The notes beneath the pieces are model-generated. The model made no database searches. It was not told where the DNA came from and was given only the letters and a program-made list of their open reading frames with translations. From the NCBI GenBank assembly GCA_022821085.1, contig JAJEEG010000006.1, positions 2,625,330 to 2,689,329 on the forward strand: 64,000 nucleotides of DNA, given 5' to 3'. Source of the DNA: Candidatus Latescibacterota bacterium (GTDB lineage: Bacteria > JAAXHH01). The position numbers were made by a program, and so were the translations under genes. How positions within the stretch are numbered: position 1 is the stretch's first letter; each line of letters begins with the position of its first letter. This document shows positions 1 through 8,764 of the stretch, one piece after another.

Positions 1-1266
1 CAGCACGTTCCTGGGCACACCGGTAATCAGGACGATGGTCATTAGCCCGATTAACCAGAGCAGCGGCTTGCGACGCGCGACGACGAAATCACCCAGGCGA
101 TCGAAGAAGACCGGTTGCCGGAGACCACCGGCCCGGGCCCGCAGAGGAAGGACCGAAAGCAGCGCAGGCAGCAGCGTTACGGCATAGACGAACGTGATCA
201 TCACCCCGAAAGCCACGAAATTGCCAAGAATGTGAAAGGGCGGCGAGTCCGAGAAGTTCAGACTGAGAAAACCGATCGCGGTGGTGATCGAGGCCAGGAA
301 TACCGGGTAGGCGTTCGTCTTTATGGATACCTTGACCGCTGTGTTCCGGTCCTCCCCCCGTCTTATCCCCGAGAGCGCGTGGGTGATGATGTGGACCGCC
401 TGGGCAACGGAAATCGCCATGACGATAATGGGCACCCCGGAATTCACCGGGCTGAATACCGTGTGGAACCAGCCGGCAAGCCCCATGGTCGTCGTAATCA
501 CGAAACCGATCATGACGACGATGATGCCCGTTCCCAGCAAGGACCGCATGAGAAGGGTCGACGTAATCACGATGAGGACGAAGACGATGGGCAGCAGGGT
601 TTCCAGGTCGTCCCGGGTGGCATCGGCGAAGGCCCGGTTCATGACCACGTCCCCCGTCAGGTAGAAGTCCACTTCCCCGTTCGCCGCCCTCGCATCGTCC
701 AGCATGCCGTCCAGGTAGTCTGTCAGCTCGATCACCGCGAGATCCGGGTTATCGCCCAGCACGAAGTTGACCGCCAGGCCGGCCACACGGCCGTCAGGAG
801 AAACGAGCCGCCCGACCACCTCCCGGGAACCCAGCGCGATCGTCCGGACGCGGTCCAGGTCGGCCTCGCTCAGCGACGTGGCGTCCTCGACGAGCGGCCC
901 CACGATGAGGTCGTCTTCCATCGCTTCGCTGTGAAAGTAGTTCGTAAGGGAATTCACCCGCGTCGAGTACGGAGCGAGCCAGGCGTTTTCGGTGAGGTCT
1001 TCGACGAGGCCAAGCACTTCTCGGGTGAAGACGGAACTGTCCCGGGGTGCGATGGCGATCAGGGCGGTGTTCGAGACGGCGTAGGTGTCTTCCAGCGCAT
1101 CGAAGGCGGCGAGTTGGGGGTTGTTCTCGCCGAACATGACGCGATGCTCGTTGGAGACGATGATATTCCTGGCGCCGGCCGCCATGGAGAGCATGAACAG
1201 CAACGTTAGCGAAATAACAAGCCAGCGATGGCGCAGGATTGCGTCGATGTAGTTATCCAGGTGCAA
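1..1266 (-). CDS. RND/MMPL-family transporter, partial (C-terminal part outside window)
   Basis: Reading leftwards from about 1266, the minus strand is open for 422 codons and runs off the window edge. The product begins with a short cytoplasmic stretch and a first membrane helix (LVISLTLLFMLSMAAG). A periplasmic domain of about 170 residues follows, then a cluster of helices (LLPIVFVLIVITSTLLM, GIIVVMIGFVITTTMGL) and the MMPL-type stretch VPIIVMAISVAQAVHII. This is the layout of one half of an RND superfamily exporter (MMPL/HpnN/SSD type). The substrate cannot be told. The likely start is TTG at 1266, since the first ATG would remove most of helix 1. That start lies nine bases behind the upstream TAG stop and in the same frame, so co-transcription with the oxygenase gene is likely. 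Confidence 0.8.
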   Translation of the reverse strand, partial: MHLDNYIDAILRHRWLVISLTLLFMLSMAAGARNIIVSNEHRVMFGENNPQLAAFDALEDTYAVSNTALIAIAPRDSSVFTREVLGLVEDLTENAWLAPYSTRVNSLTNYFHSEAMEDDLIVGPLVEDATSLSEADLDRVRTIALGSREVVGRLVSPDGRVAGLAVNFVLGDNPDLAVIELTDYLDGMLDDARAANGEVDFYLTGDVVMNRAFADATRDDLETLLPIVFVLIVITSTLLMRSLLGTGIIVVMIGFVITTTMGLAGWFHTVFSPVNSGVPIIVMAISVAQAVHIITHALSGIRRGEDRNTAVKVSIKTNAYPVFLASITTAIGFLSLNFSDSPPFHILGNFVAFGVMITFVYAVTLLPALLSVLPLRARAGGLRQPVFFDRLGDFVVARRKPLLWLIGLMTIVLITGVPRNVL

Positions 1267-1275
1267 TTGATCGCG

Positions 1276-2490
1276 CTACCATTTGCTGGATTCAGTCGCT
1301 TTGACATTATCGGGAAGCCGATAGCTCATGCCGATATCGTCGTAGGCCGAGAGCTGAAGCATCTGCGAGAAATTGTCCAGTTTCGTCTGTCGGCCTCTCG
1401 TTTTCAACAACACATTCTTCACGCGACTGATGCGATTTTTCAAGCGATGGGCGAACAGGACGCCAAAGGTACTGCTTTTCGGGTAACGCAGTGCATCGGC
1501 CAGTTCGTGTCCCAGCAGAGCACGGGAGATGATGTATAAGGTCTTGAGGGCGGCGGCAACTTCATCGGGATCCGTGATATTCAGCAGCGCCGGTCCGGCA
1601 TGGATCAGTGCGTTTGCGTTCGCGATGGAGTGCTCGTCGGGAGGGGGTTCGCACATGAATCCGATATCGATGATCGTCCGGGCTTCGTTCTCGTCTTTCA
1701 TGAGGATGCTCTCCGGGACGCCCATGATGTAACCGGTATACCGGAATACCTTAACGAAACTCTCCCTTTCCTCCGGCGTGTAGATGGCACCCAGCGAGAT
1801 CGAATGCTTCAGGATCTGCGCCGAGAAAATACTGACCGCCAGACCTACGTGGGCCGCGCTCAGGGGCGTGCCCCAGGCCTCGGTGTCCCAAATGTCGGAG
1901 TCTTTCATCAGGCGGCGCACCATGGCATGCACGAATCAGATCCGGGCGGAAAGACGGTAGCCGTCCCCTTCCCTGCGGAGACCGCCGGGCAGGAAGATCT
2001 CCAGCAGATGTCGGTTATTCTGCTTGAAACGGCGGGTTGCGTTTTCTGAGTGGACCCGCCCGGTCAGGTAGAAGGACTTGCTGATGAGCGTCGTGAATCC
2101 TTCCAGCAGGGCCGCGGTCACGAAAGCCACCAGTATTTCCGGCATGTTCTTGTGGAATCCGACCACGGCGGGGCGGAAGGCGTCGAAATCGACCCATTCG
2201 GGGATCTTCGAATCGACCTCCCTGAAATAGCGCCGCAGGACTTCAGGCGCTTTACTCAACCATTCCTCTTCCTGGTGCAACCCCGCATGGATGTACTGAT
2301 GCATCTCGCCCGGCGGCATACCGGAAAGCTCATCCATCACCGGATCCAGATCCTCGTCGCCGACCATGGTGTGCCTGATGTAATTGTCGGCGTATTTCGG
2401 GTTCAGGGCCCGCGCCTTCTCATAACCGCTGGCATAAGACGTTGGAATTTGAAGCAAAACCGAATCCTGGATCCAGGCGAACTGACACAC
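1276..2490 (-). pseudogene. MpaB/Lcp-type oxygenase (DUF2236) interrupted by an in-frame TGA
   Basis: Two consecutive minus-strand open frames, 2490-1936 and 1932-1276, are in the same reading frame and separated only by TGA at 1938-1936. Read through, they give about 404 residues matching the DUF2236 family, the haem oxygenase fold of MpaB and latex-clearing protein. The N half has NYIRHTMVGDEDLDPVM. The C half has the typical DTEAWGTPLSAAHVGLAVS and YTGYIMGVPE. The junction reads SARI-stop-FVHAMVRRLM, and relatives usually have Arg near this point, so a single CGA to TGA change is the simplest explanation. The start (GTG at 2490) is uncertain. It could be a recent pseudogene, a sequencing error or a read-through product. 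The reading frame on both sides is otherwise intact. Confidence 0.75.
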
Positions 2491-3185
2491 TACCGCACCG
2501 TTGGATTATTGCACGTTAACGAAAAAACCACTGAAAAGTCAAGTTTCCATTTTTCATTCGTGTTTATGCTCACTATCCACGACTAAACCAATAAGCAGCT
2601 TGAAGTACTGTTATCCAGATCAAAGTGAACACGGTGAACACGTGCACATTTTAATTAATTTAAGTTTATATATCTGTTCTTTGCATTGTCATTGCTATAT
2701 ACTGATATATGGAACGGCCGGTACGGCATTTCACTCACCATGCACTAAACCGGCCTTAGGATGCATCGTAACGGCAAATGAAACCGGTCCGCCGCGACAA
2801 GGGCGCCACGTGGCCGTCACCGGTTTGCGATACGAAGGAAATGCAGCACCTGGGTTTCCGGTCTGCATTTCGATGCACGATGCATACAGGCGTGTACCAT
2901 CTACCGCCTCGATCAGTACCGAAAGAAAGCTGTGATGTCCGCGTCGCCCGTGGATGGAGCAGCGATCTATTTCAGTGCCACCGTAATCAGCGTCAGTTGC
3001 CGGCACCCGTGTCCTTGTACCGACGGAATCACGCATATTCCGCACGGCCGCTCGGACAGGGTGGTGGAATACCCGTAACCTGATGCTCCGAACCGGGTAT
3101 TCATTCGGCGACGGATGCACCCGTCGCGCCTGATCGGGCGTACGATTTCAGGCGCTTTCAATGGAAAGGTAGTTTCTTTGAGACC
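2491..3185. other. Intergenic region, no gene seen; AT-rich core
   Basis: About 695 bases between the divergent oxygenase and sigma-factor genes. The part around 2510-2720 is strikingly AT-rich for this genome, with runs such as TTAATTAATTTAAG and TATATACTGATATAT. The rest returns to high GC. Open frames exist on both strands but none has protein-like composition, a ribosome binding site or recognisable motifs. It probably holds divergent promoters; I could not pick a convincing -35/-10 pair. Confidence 0.5.
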
Positions 3186-3893
3186 ATGAACAAGCAAACA
3201 GACAGGCCAGCGGACCTCCATCTGATACACGCATGCCTCGAAGGTCGATCGGATGCGCAGAGTCTACTCTACAAATCGTTTTTCATGTCGGACAAGCCCG
3301 TTCACTTCTGGGTTTACAAGAAGGCGTACTGGATACCATCCGGTGAGAAGGAAGACATCCTCAATGACATCTTCATCGCGGTCTTGCAGAGTCTTCCCAA
3401 GTTCGAATTCCGCAGTGCATTGAGCACCTACGTGATCCGGATCGCCAAGATCAAGTGTCTGGACGCCATGCCTTCGCGGATGGGAGTCGCAAGGGGGAGG
3501 GGAATCAAGTTCGTCGATATCGACTGGTTTGCGTCGAACACCGAGTCGGGGCTGCAGATTGAAGACGCCAATCCGAACAACGGTCCCGGCCGGCTATTCA
3601 AGAAGCTGGAAGAAGAAGAACAGATCTACCTGTTGCATACCGCCCTCAAATACTACACGGGCCCGCGATGCCGGACCGTCCTGAAAATGTACGTCAGGGA
3701 ACTGAAAGGCGAACTGACCAGGGCGGACATTGCCGAACTGATGGGGGTGTCCGTACAACGCATGGGACAGATGATCTACGACTGCATGTACCGCCTCAGA
3801 CGCAAAATGCAAAGCAGGTTTCGTGATTACGATCATTTTACCAGGTGCGTGTGTGAAGGCACCCGGCATCGTATACGCAGAAGGAAGGAGTAG
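3186..3893 (+). CDS. RNA polymerase sigma factor, ECF-like
   Basis: A 235-residue protein with the two-domain layout of extracytoplasmic-function sigma factors. Region 2 spans roughly residues 10-95 and contains EDILNDIFIAVLQSLPKFEF and STYVIRIAKIKCLDAM, the core-binding and -10-recognition helices. Region 4 spans roughly 150-215, with a helix-turn-helix (LTRADIAELMGVSVQRMGQM) that would read the -35 element. The C-terminal tail is strongly basic (RHRIRRRKE). It would direct RNA polymerase to an unknown regulon. No anti-sigma gene lies beside it, and the gene stands alone after a long non-coding region. ATG at 3186 is the first start in the frame and fits family length. Family assignment is firm; subgroup unknown. 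Confidence 0.85.
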   Translation: MNKQTDRPADLHLIHACLEGRSDAQSLLYKSFFMSDKPVHFWVYKKAYWIPSGEKEDILNDIFIAVLQSLPKFEFRSALSTYVIRIAKIKCLDAMPSRMGVARGRGIKFVDIDWFASNTESGLQIEDANPNNGPGRLFKKLEEEEQIYLLHTALKYYTGPRCRTVLKMYVRELKGELTRADIAELMGVSVQRMGQMIYDCMYRLRRKMQSRFRDYDHFTRCVCEGTRHRIRRRKE

Positions 3894-4219
3894 TCATGCA
3901 TACGCGAATACCGGGTCGTGGTCCGTAAACCGGCCACACCTTGTGCCGTAAGCGGGGATGGATCGTTGTCAGGAGCAATCCGCCGGGACCGGGATTCCGC
4001 CGGGACCGGAACACACCGTCAACCATCCTCCCCGCCTATGGTGCGTCGATCCGGAACAGGTCGGACTTCGGCTTGTTCCGCTCCTCAGATCGGACATGCG
4101 CCATCGTGGCATGGCCGGCGGCCTCAGGGACCATTCCCTTGGGCCGGAACTACGGCATTAAGAGGTTGACAATCGACCGGTGGCGCGTACGTTACGAAGA
4201 GCCGGAAGGAGTTGAACGC
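3894..4219. other. Intergenic region upstream of ispG
   Basis: 326 bases between the sigma factor stop and the ispG start. The ispG frame is open through much of it, but the translation does not resemble the IspG N-terminus, and a good Shine-Dalgarno lies only before 4220. No other gene is supported. A candidate promoter sits at 4166-4193. Confidence 0.5.
4166..4193 (+). promoter_or_regulatory. Candidate sigma70-type promoter for ispG
   Basis: A perfect -35 TTGACA (4166-4171) is followed after 16 bases by TACGTT (4188-4193), a weak -10. Transcription would begin near 4200, just before the GGAAGGAG ribosome binding site. The weak -10 keeps this tentative. Confidence 0.35.
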
Positions 4220-5392
4220 ATGGAGATGACCTATACGCGGCGAAAGACGCGTGAAGTACGCGTAGGGAACGTCACGGTCGGCGGCGCGCATCCGATTGCC
4301 GTGCAATCGATGATCACGGAGAACACGCGGGATGTGGCGGCGTGTGTGGACGCGATCGTCCGGTTGCACGAACTCGGTTGTGAGATCGTACGGGTGACCA
4401 CCCCTACGCTGGCGGATGCCCACAGCCTTCGTGAGATCAAGCATACCCTCGACCTGAATGGCGTTGACGTGCCCCTGGTTGCCGATGTGCATCACCAGGG
4501 TACCCGGATCGCCGAGGAAGTCGCCCGGTCCGTCGACAAGGTGCGTATCAACCCCGGCCTGTTCGTGTTCCAGCGGCTGGCCGACACCATAGAATATACG
4601 CATGAGGAATTCGAAGCGGCGAGACGGAAAGTGGAGGAAGACCTTGCGCCGGTCATCGAGGTCTGCCGGGAGCGGGACATCGCCATGCGCATCGGCGTGA
4701 ACCACGGGTCCCTGTCGGACCGAATGACGGTGACTTACGGCGACACGCCGCTCGGCATGGTGGAGTCCGCCCTGGAATTCATCCGGGTCTGCGAGGCGCG
4801 GGACTACCGTAACCTGATCGTTTCGCTCAAGGCGTCCCGCGTGCCCGTCATGATCCAGGCCAACCGGCTCATGGCGAGCCGTATGGACGAAGAAGGCATG
4901 GACTATCCCCTGCATCTGGGCGTCACCGAGGCCGGCGACGGCGAGTACGCCCGGATCAAGTCCACATCGGGCATCGGCACGCTGCTGGCCGAAGGGCTTG
5001 GTGACACCATCCGCGTATCACTCGCCGAGGATCCGGCCAACGAGATCCCGGTCTGTTACGATATCCTCCAATCACTGGGCTTGCGCCGCACCAAGGTCGA
5101 GTTCATCGCCTGTCCATCCTGCGGGCGGACCAAGTTCAACCTGGAAAACGTGCTGGCGGAAGTCAAGGCGGCCACCGACCACCTCGCGGGCCTCGATATC
5201 GCCGTCATGGGATGCATCGTCAACGGCCCCGGTGAGATGGCCGATGCCGACTATGGCTATGTAGGACGGGCCAACGGGATCATCTCGCTCTACCGCGGGC
5301 GGGAATGCGTCAAGATGAGCGTTCCGCAGGATCGGGGTGTCCACGAACTGGTCGACCTGATTAAATCGGATGGCCGCTGGGTAGATCCCTGA
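4220..5392 (+). CDS. ispG: 4-hydroxy-3-methylbut-2-enyl-diphosphate synthase (IspG/GcpE)
   Basis: IspG converts methylerythritol cyclodiphosphate to HMBPP in the non-mevalonate isoprenoid pathway, using a [4Fe-4S] cluster. The 390-residue product has the family N-terminus ([19 protein letters not shown]), the TIM-barrel segment [11 protein letters not shown] and VRINPG. It also has the C-terminal cluster motifs [11 protein letters not shown] and [18 protein letters not shown], which together supply the three cysteine ligands. Length matches the short bacterial form. ATG at 4220 was chosen because GGAAGGAG lies seven bases upstream and homology begins there, although the frame is open further upstream. 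It is monocistronic by its surroundings; the next gene starts 357 bases on. Other pathway genes are not in the window. Confidence 0.95.
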   Translation: MEMTYTRRKTREVRVGNVTVGGAHPIAVQSMITENTRDVAACVDAIVRLHELGCEIVRVTTPTLADAHSLREIKHTLDLNGVDVPLVADVHHQGTRIAEEVARSVDKVRINPGLFVFQRLADTIEYTHEEFEAARRKVEEDLAPVIEVCRERDIAMRIGVNHGSLSDRMTVTYGDTPLGMVESALEFIRVCEARDYRNLIVSLKASRVPVMIQANRLMASRMDEEGMDYPLHLGVTEAGDGEYARIKSTSGIGTLLAEGLGDTIRVSLAEDPANEIPVCYDILQSLGLRRTKVEFIACPSCGRTKFNLENVLAEVKAATDHLAGLDIAVMGCIVNGPGEMADADYGYVGRANGIISLYRGRECVKMSVPQDRGVHELVDLIKSDGRWVDP

Positions 5393-5749
5393 CCGGCGGA
5401 CGGTCTCGATTCAGCCTTCCGGGACCGACCTGCAGATCGATAGCGAAAACAAACCCGGGACGACCCGCCACGGTGACCCGTCAAGGCGATCCGTCGCGGT
5501 GACCCGCCTTAACGCACGTTCCCCGGCCGCTTCCCTGGTCCCCCGTGGTACCGATATCCTGACGCGTGCCTGACGGAAAGGCCGTGTGGCCGGTGTCGAT
5601 CCTCGTTACCGGCTGCTGCCGGATCGAGGCGAACGGGATTCGAATATCGGTTGACCGAACGGCCGTGATTCGTTAATTTGCTTCTTTCACGGCGCGTAAA
5701 TCACGGAGCCTGCGATGCTATCCAGCCAGTTTGCAGGAGGTCGTACTGC
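5393..5749. other. Intergenic region with short degenerate repeats
   Basis: 357 bases between ispG and citrate synthase with no supported gene. Around 5460-5510 the sequence GGTGACCCG recurs at short spacing with near-copies (GGCGATCCG). A weak promoter-like pair, TTGACC (5651-5656) and GTTAAT (5672-5677), precedes the citrate synthase gene. Confidence 0.45.
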
Positions 5750-7051
5750 ATGCCCGATACGTTGACGGTCATCGACAACCGGACCGGCAAAAAATACGAG
5801 ATCCCGATCCTGTACGGGACCTATCCCAGGTACGGCGCCGCAATCCCCACCACGGACTTTCGACAGATCAAGGTGTCCGAAGACGATTTCGGGCTGCTGG
5901 GCTACGACCCGGCATTCACCAACACCGCCTCCTGCAGGAGCAGCATAACCCACATCGACGGGGAAAAGGGCATCCTGCGTTACCGGGGCTACCCCATCGA
6001 GGACCTGGCGGTCAACAGTTCCTTTCTCGAAGTCGCCTTCCTGATCGTCCACGGCATGCTTCCGACCCGGACCGAACTGGACGAATGGTCCTACGACATC
6101 ACCCATCACGCGATCGTCCATGAGAATATCAAGAAGTTCATGGACGGGTTCCGTTACGACGCCCATCCCATGGGGATCCTGATCAGCACGGTCGCCGCGC
6201 TTTCCACCTTCTACCCGGAGGCGAAGCAGATCCGCGACGTGGAAATCCGCAACGAGCAGATCCACCGGCTCATCGCCAAGATACCCACCATCGCCGCTTT
6301 CGCGTACCGGCACAGCCAGGGCTTTCCCTACACCTATCCGGACAACGGCCTGGGATACTGCGGCAACTTCCTGTCCATGATGTACAAGATGAACGAACAG
6401 TACACCCCCGATCCCGTGCTGGAAAAAGCGCTGGACGTGGTGTTCATCCTGCACGTGGACCACGAGCAGAACTGCAGCGCCAACGCGATGCGGAGCGTGG
6501 GCAGTTCGCTGCCCGATCCCTACGTGTCCGTGGCCGCCGCCGCCGCCGGTCTGTACGGTCCGCTGCACGGCGGCGCGAACGAGCAGGTACTGCACATGCT
6601 GCAGGAAATCGGCCACATCAGCCGCGTGCCCGCTTACATCAAGAAGGTCAAGCAGGGCGATATCCGGCTCATGGGGTTCGGCCACCGGGTGTACAAGAAC
6701 TACGATCCACGGGCCAAGATCCTCAAGGAGATGACCCACCGGGTACTGGGCGTCACCGAAAAGAACACGCTGCTGGACGTCGCCGTGGAACTCGAGCGGA
6801 TCGCCCTTGAAGACGATTATTTCGTAAACCGGCAACTCTATCCGAACGTCGACTTCTATTCGGGCCTCATCTACCAGGCCATGGGTTTTCCGCTCGAAAT
6901 GTTCCCGGTGCTCTTCGCCATTCCCCGCACCGTGGGCTGGCTGGCCCAGTGGGCGGAAATGCTGGACGACCCGGAACAGAAAATCGCCCGCCCCCGCCAG
7001 ATCTATACCGGCGACGACGTCTGTCAGTATGTTCCGATTGAAGACCGTTAG
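5750..7051 (+). CDS. gltA: Citrate synthase
   Basis: Condenses acetyl-CoA with oxaloacetate at the entry of the TCA cycle. The 433-residue product is a hexameric-type citrate synthase of usual length. Visible landmarks are ILRYRGYPIEDLA near the N-terminus, the active-site segments LHVDHEQNCS and GPLHGGANE, GFGHRVYKNYDPRAKILKEM with the second catalytic His, and VDFYSGLIYQAMGFP with the catalytic Asp. ATG at 5750 follows GCAGGAGGT at an ideal distance and matches the family N-terminus (an N-terminal domain with a GKKYEIPILYG stretch). The gene converges with the amidohydrolase gene. A methylcitrate synthase role cannot be excluded, but no prp genes are nearby. Confidence 0.95.
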   Translation: MPDTLTVIDNRTGKKYEIPILYGTYPRYGAAIPTTDFRQIKVSEDDFGLLGYDPAFTNTASCRSSITHIDGEKGILRYRGYPIEDLAVNSSFLEVAFLIVHGMLPTRTELDEWSYDITHHAIVHENIKKFMDGFRYDAHPMGILISTVAALSTFYPEAKQIRDVEIRNEQIHRLIAKIPTIAAFAYRHSQGFPYTYPDNGLGYCGNFLSMMYKMNEQYTPDPVLEKALDVVFILHVDHEQNCSANAMRSVGSSLPDPYVSVAAAAAGLYGPLHGGANEQVLHMLQEIGHISRVPAYIKKVKQGDIRLMGFGHRVYKNYDPRAKILKEMTHRVLGVTEKNTLLDVAVELERIALEDDYFVNRQLYPNVDFYSGLIYQAMGFPLEMFPVLFAIPRTVGWLAQWAEMLDDPEQKIARPRQIYTGDDVCQYVPIEDR

Positions 7052-7101
7052 CCAGGCGGCCGTACGGTAGGATCTGGTCCGGCCGTCTGCTCCGCGGCAC
7101 C

Positions 7102-7127
7102 CACACGCCCGTCACACACGCCCGTCA
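7102..7127 (-). repeat. Perfect 13-bp tandem duplication spanning a stop codon
   Basis: TGACGGGCGTGTG (minus strand) occurs twice head to tail, at 7127-7115 and 7114-7102. The first three bases of the first copy are the stop codon of the amidohydrolase gene. Confidence 0.9.
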
Positions 7128-7958
7128 ACTCCGCGCCACCCACCTGTAGGCCTCCCTGCTGTTCTTACCCATGATTTTATCCAGGGCTTCCGAGCCTTTC
7201 GGTTCGAGGCAGGCCATGGCCAGTGACTGCACCTGGCGGTAGGATGCGAATCTCCAGGATACCGGCCAGTTGCTGGCATACAGCAGCCGGTTCTCCCCAA
7301 AGGCGTTCCAGAGCACATCGAGGACCGGTCTATAGTAGGCCGGGTCCTCCGGTGGAGGAGCGTCCCGCGCCAGTTCCACCATGCCCGATATCTTGCAGAA
7401 CACGTTGGGATGGGCCGCGGCGGACGTGATGCCGGCTATCCATTCCTCGTCCGGCCGGCCGCCGGTTACCGGCACGTGGGCGAGGTGGTTCAGCACGATC
7501 CTGAGACCGGGGAAACGGGCCGCACAGGCGGTTACCCCGGCCAGCCACTCCTTGCCCACGAGCAGATCCAGCGTGAGATCGAGGGCGGCCAGTTGCTCCA
7601 GCGCCCCGAGATACGCCGGATCGTCGACCGGCGCCTTCCCCAGCCGGATGCCGTAGAAAAGGTCATGGGCGGCAAAGCGGTCCAGGTCGGATTCGAAATC
7701 CTCGTCCGGTGGTTCCAGGTGGCCCACCAGGCCCAGCAGGAACGGGTCTTCCTCGGCCAGGTCCAGTATCCACCGGTTGTCCTCTACCCAGGCGCTGGCT
7801 TCCACCACGACCGTGCCCGTGACGCCTTCACGCAACGCTTCGCGCTTGAAATCTTCCGGCATGATCCGCCGGTACAGGAACTCATCGTCGGCACGGGGCC
7901 AGGGCACGCCCTGCGGTCTGGAGGGATCGTAGAAGTGGGTGTGGGTGTCGACAATCAA
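7125..7958 (-). CDS. Amidohydrolase-2 family metal-dependent hydrolase
   Basis: A 277-residue TIM-barrel hydrolase of the amidohydrolase 2 family (lactonase/decarboxylase type). It opens with the metal-binding DTHTHFYDP, followed by QGVPWPR as in L-fuconolactonase relatives. It also has VLNHLAHVPV and ends with a conserved YASNWPVSWR segment that carries the usual C-terminal function in this family. The start is TTG at 7958, whose last two bases form the stop of the upstream gene (TTGA overlap) and which is preceded by GGAAAGGAACG. It is the last gene of the five-gene minus operon, so hydrolysis of a sugar lactone or related sugar-acid intermediate is a fair guess. The substrate is unknown. 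The stop lies in a 13-bp tandem duplication. Confidence 0.85.
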   Translation of the reverse strand: MIVDTHTHFYDPSRPQGVPWPRADDEFLYRRIMPEDFKREALREGVTGTVVVEASAWVEDNRWILDLAEEDPFLLGLVGHLEPPDEDFESDLDRFAAHDLFYGIRLGKAPVDDPAYLGALEQLAALDLTLDLLVGKEWLAGVTACAARFPGLRIVLNHLAHVPVTGGRPDEEWIAGITSAAAHPNVFCKISGMVELARDAPPPEDPAYYRPVLDVLWNAFGENRLLYASNWPVSWRFASYRQVQSLAMACLEPKGSEALDKIMGKNSREAYRWVARS

Positions 7959-8764
7959 TCCACGTTCCTTTCCGTGACCTTCCGGCAACTCTCGAAGAAA
8001 TCCGCATTGGACGCCGAGAATCCGAACTGCTGCTCGATTTCGCGGACCGCGATCTCCGTCACGAAGCGCTGATCCAGCGTGTCCGGGAACTCGACGCCCG
8101 CGGTGCAGTCGCGCAGGAAAACGATATTGTATCCGTACCGGGCCATGGACCGTATGCCGTAGTCCCTGCCCAGGACGCACCAGTTGGTGGCGAACCCGGC
8201 GTAGACCAGGTGCAGCACGTTTCGTTCGGCCAGGACCTCGTGCAGCTCGGCGCCGGTGGTGATCACCACGTCTTCGTCACGGACCTCCACGGCCGGCGAC
8301 ACGGTCAGGCCGTCGCTGATGGGATCCCAGTGCAGGCCGATGCCCGGCGGCTGGCTACGGGGACCCCGGTAGGCCTGGTACGCGCCTTCCCTGCTCCGAA
8401 ACGCCGGGGGCGGCCAGTCCGCGCCGCCGCGCAGAGATGCGGGCGCAGCCGGATTCCGGGCCGATTGGGGAAACTGCCGCGCCACTTCGGGCGACGGGGC
8501 ATGGATCACCGGCAGGCCGGCCTTCCGGGCCGTCTCGATGGCCGGCACGATCGCCTCCCGCGTGACCCGGGCGGCCCGCTCGATCCAGCTGTCGATGAAA
8601 TGGGTGTTCCACAGGTCCACCAGGACGAGTGCCGTCTGTTCGACGGGCAGGTTCATCCGGATCTCCCGGCGGATGAAGTGCTCCTCCCGGCAGGGCACGC
8701 CGGCGGGGGTGCTGTCCTGGAAATACCGCACGTTCAGGTCGAGTACAGCCGGGTCATCTGGCAT
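7955..8764 (-). CDS. Isochorismatase-fold cysteine hydrolase-like protein
   Basis: A 269-residue protein with the isochorismatase/nicotinamidase fold. [11 protein letters not shown] gives the catalytic Asp near residue 45. [18 protein letters not shown] gives the nucleophilic Cys with its non-prolyl-cis loop. The usual catalytic Lys position in the middle strand appears as [13 protein letters not shown], with no Lys visible, so catalysis may be altered. There is an N-terminal extension (residues 1-35) and an insert around residues 85-120 ([14 protein letters not shown]). ATG at 8764 overlaps the preceding dehydratase gene by 11 bases; an upstream open stretch inside that gene is not used. It belongs to the sugar-acid operon; a substrate cannot be named. 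Confidence 0.8.
   Translation of the reverse strand: MPDDPAVLDLNVRYFQDSTPAGVPCREEHFIRREIRMNLPVEQTALVLVDLWNTHFIDSWIERAARVTREAIVPAIETARKAGLPVIHAPSPEVARQFPQSARNPAAPASLRGGADWPPPAFRSREGAYQAYRGPRSQPPGIGLHWDPISDGLTVSPAVEVRDEDVVITTGAELHEVLAERNVLHLVYAGFATNWCVLGRDYGIRSMARYGYNIVFLRDCTAGVEFPDTLDQRFVTEIAVREIEQQFGFSASNADFFESCRKVTERNVD

Noticed and set aside
1936-1938. TGA read as a sense codon (alternative genetic code)
   Set aside because: TGA ends many intact genes here (ispG, tadA, dnaX, recX) and Trp is coded by TGG, so the code is standard.
2731-3120. Open frames on both strands between the oxygenase and sigma-factor genes
   Set aside because: Composition is not protein-like, no ribosome binding site, no motif; treated as non-coding.
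7052-7124. Bidirectional terminator between gltA and the amidohydrolase gene
   Set aside because: A GC-rich imperfect inverted repeat (GGCGGCCG/CGGCCGTC) exists, but without a T-tract on either side.
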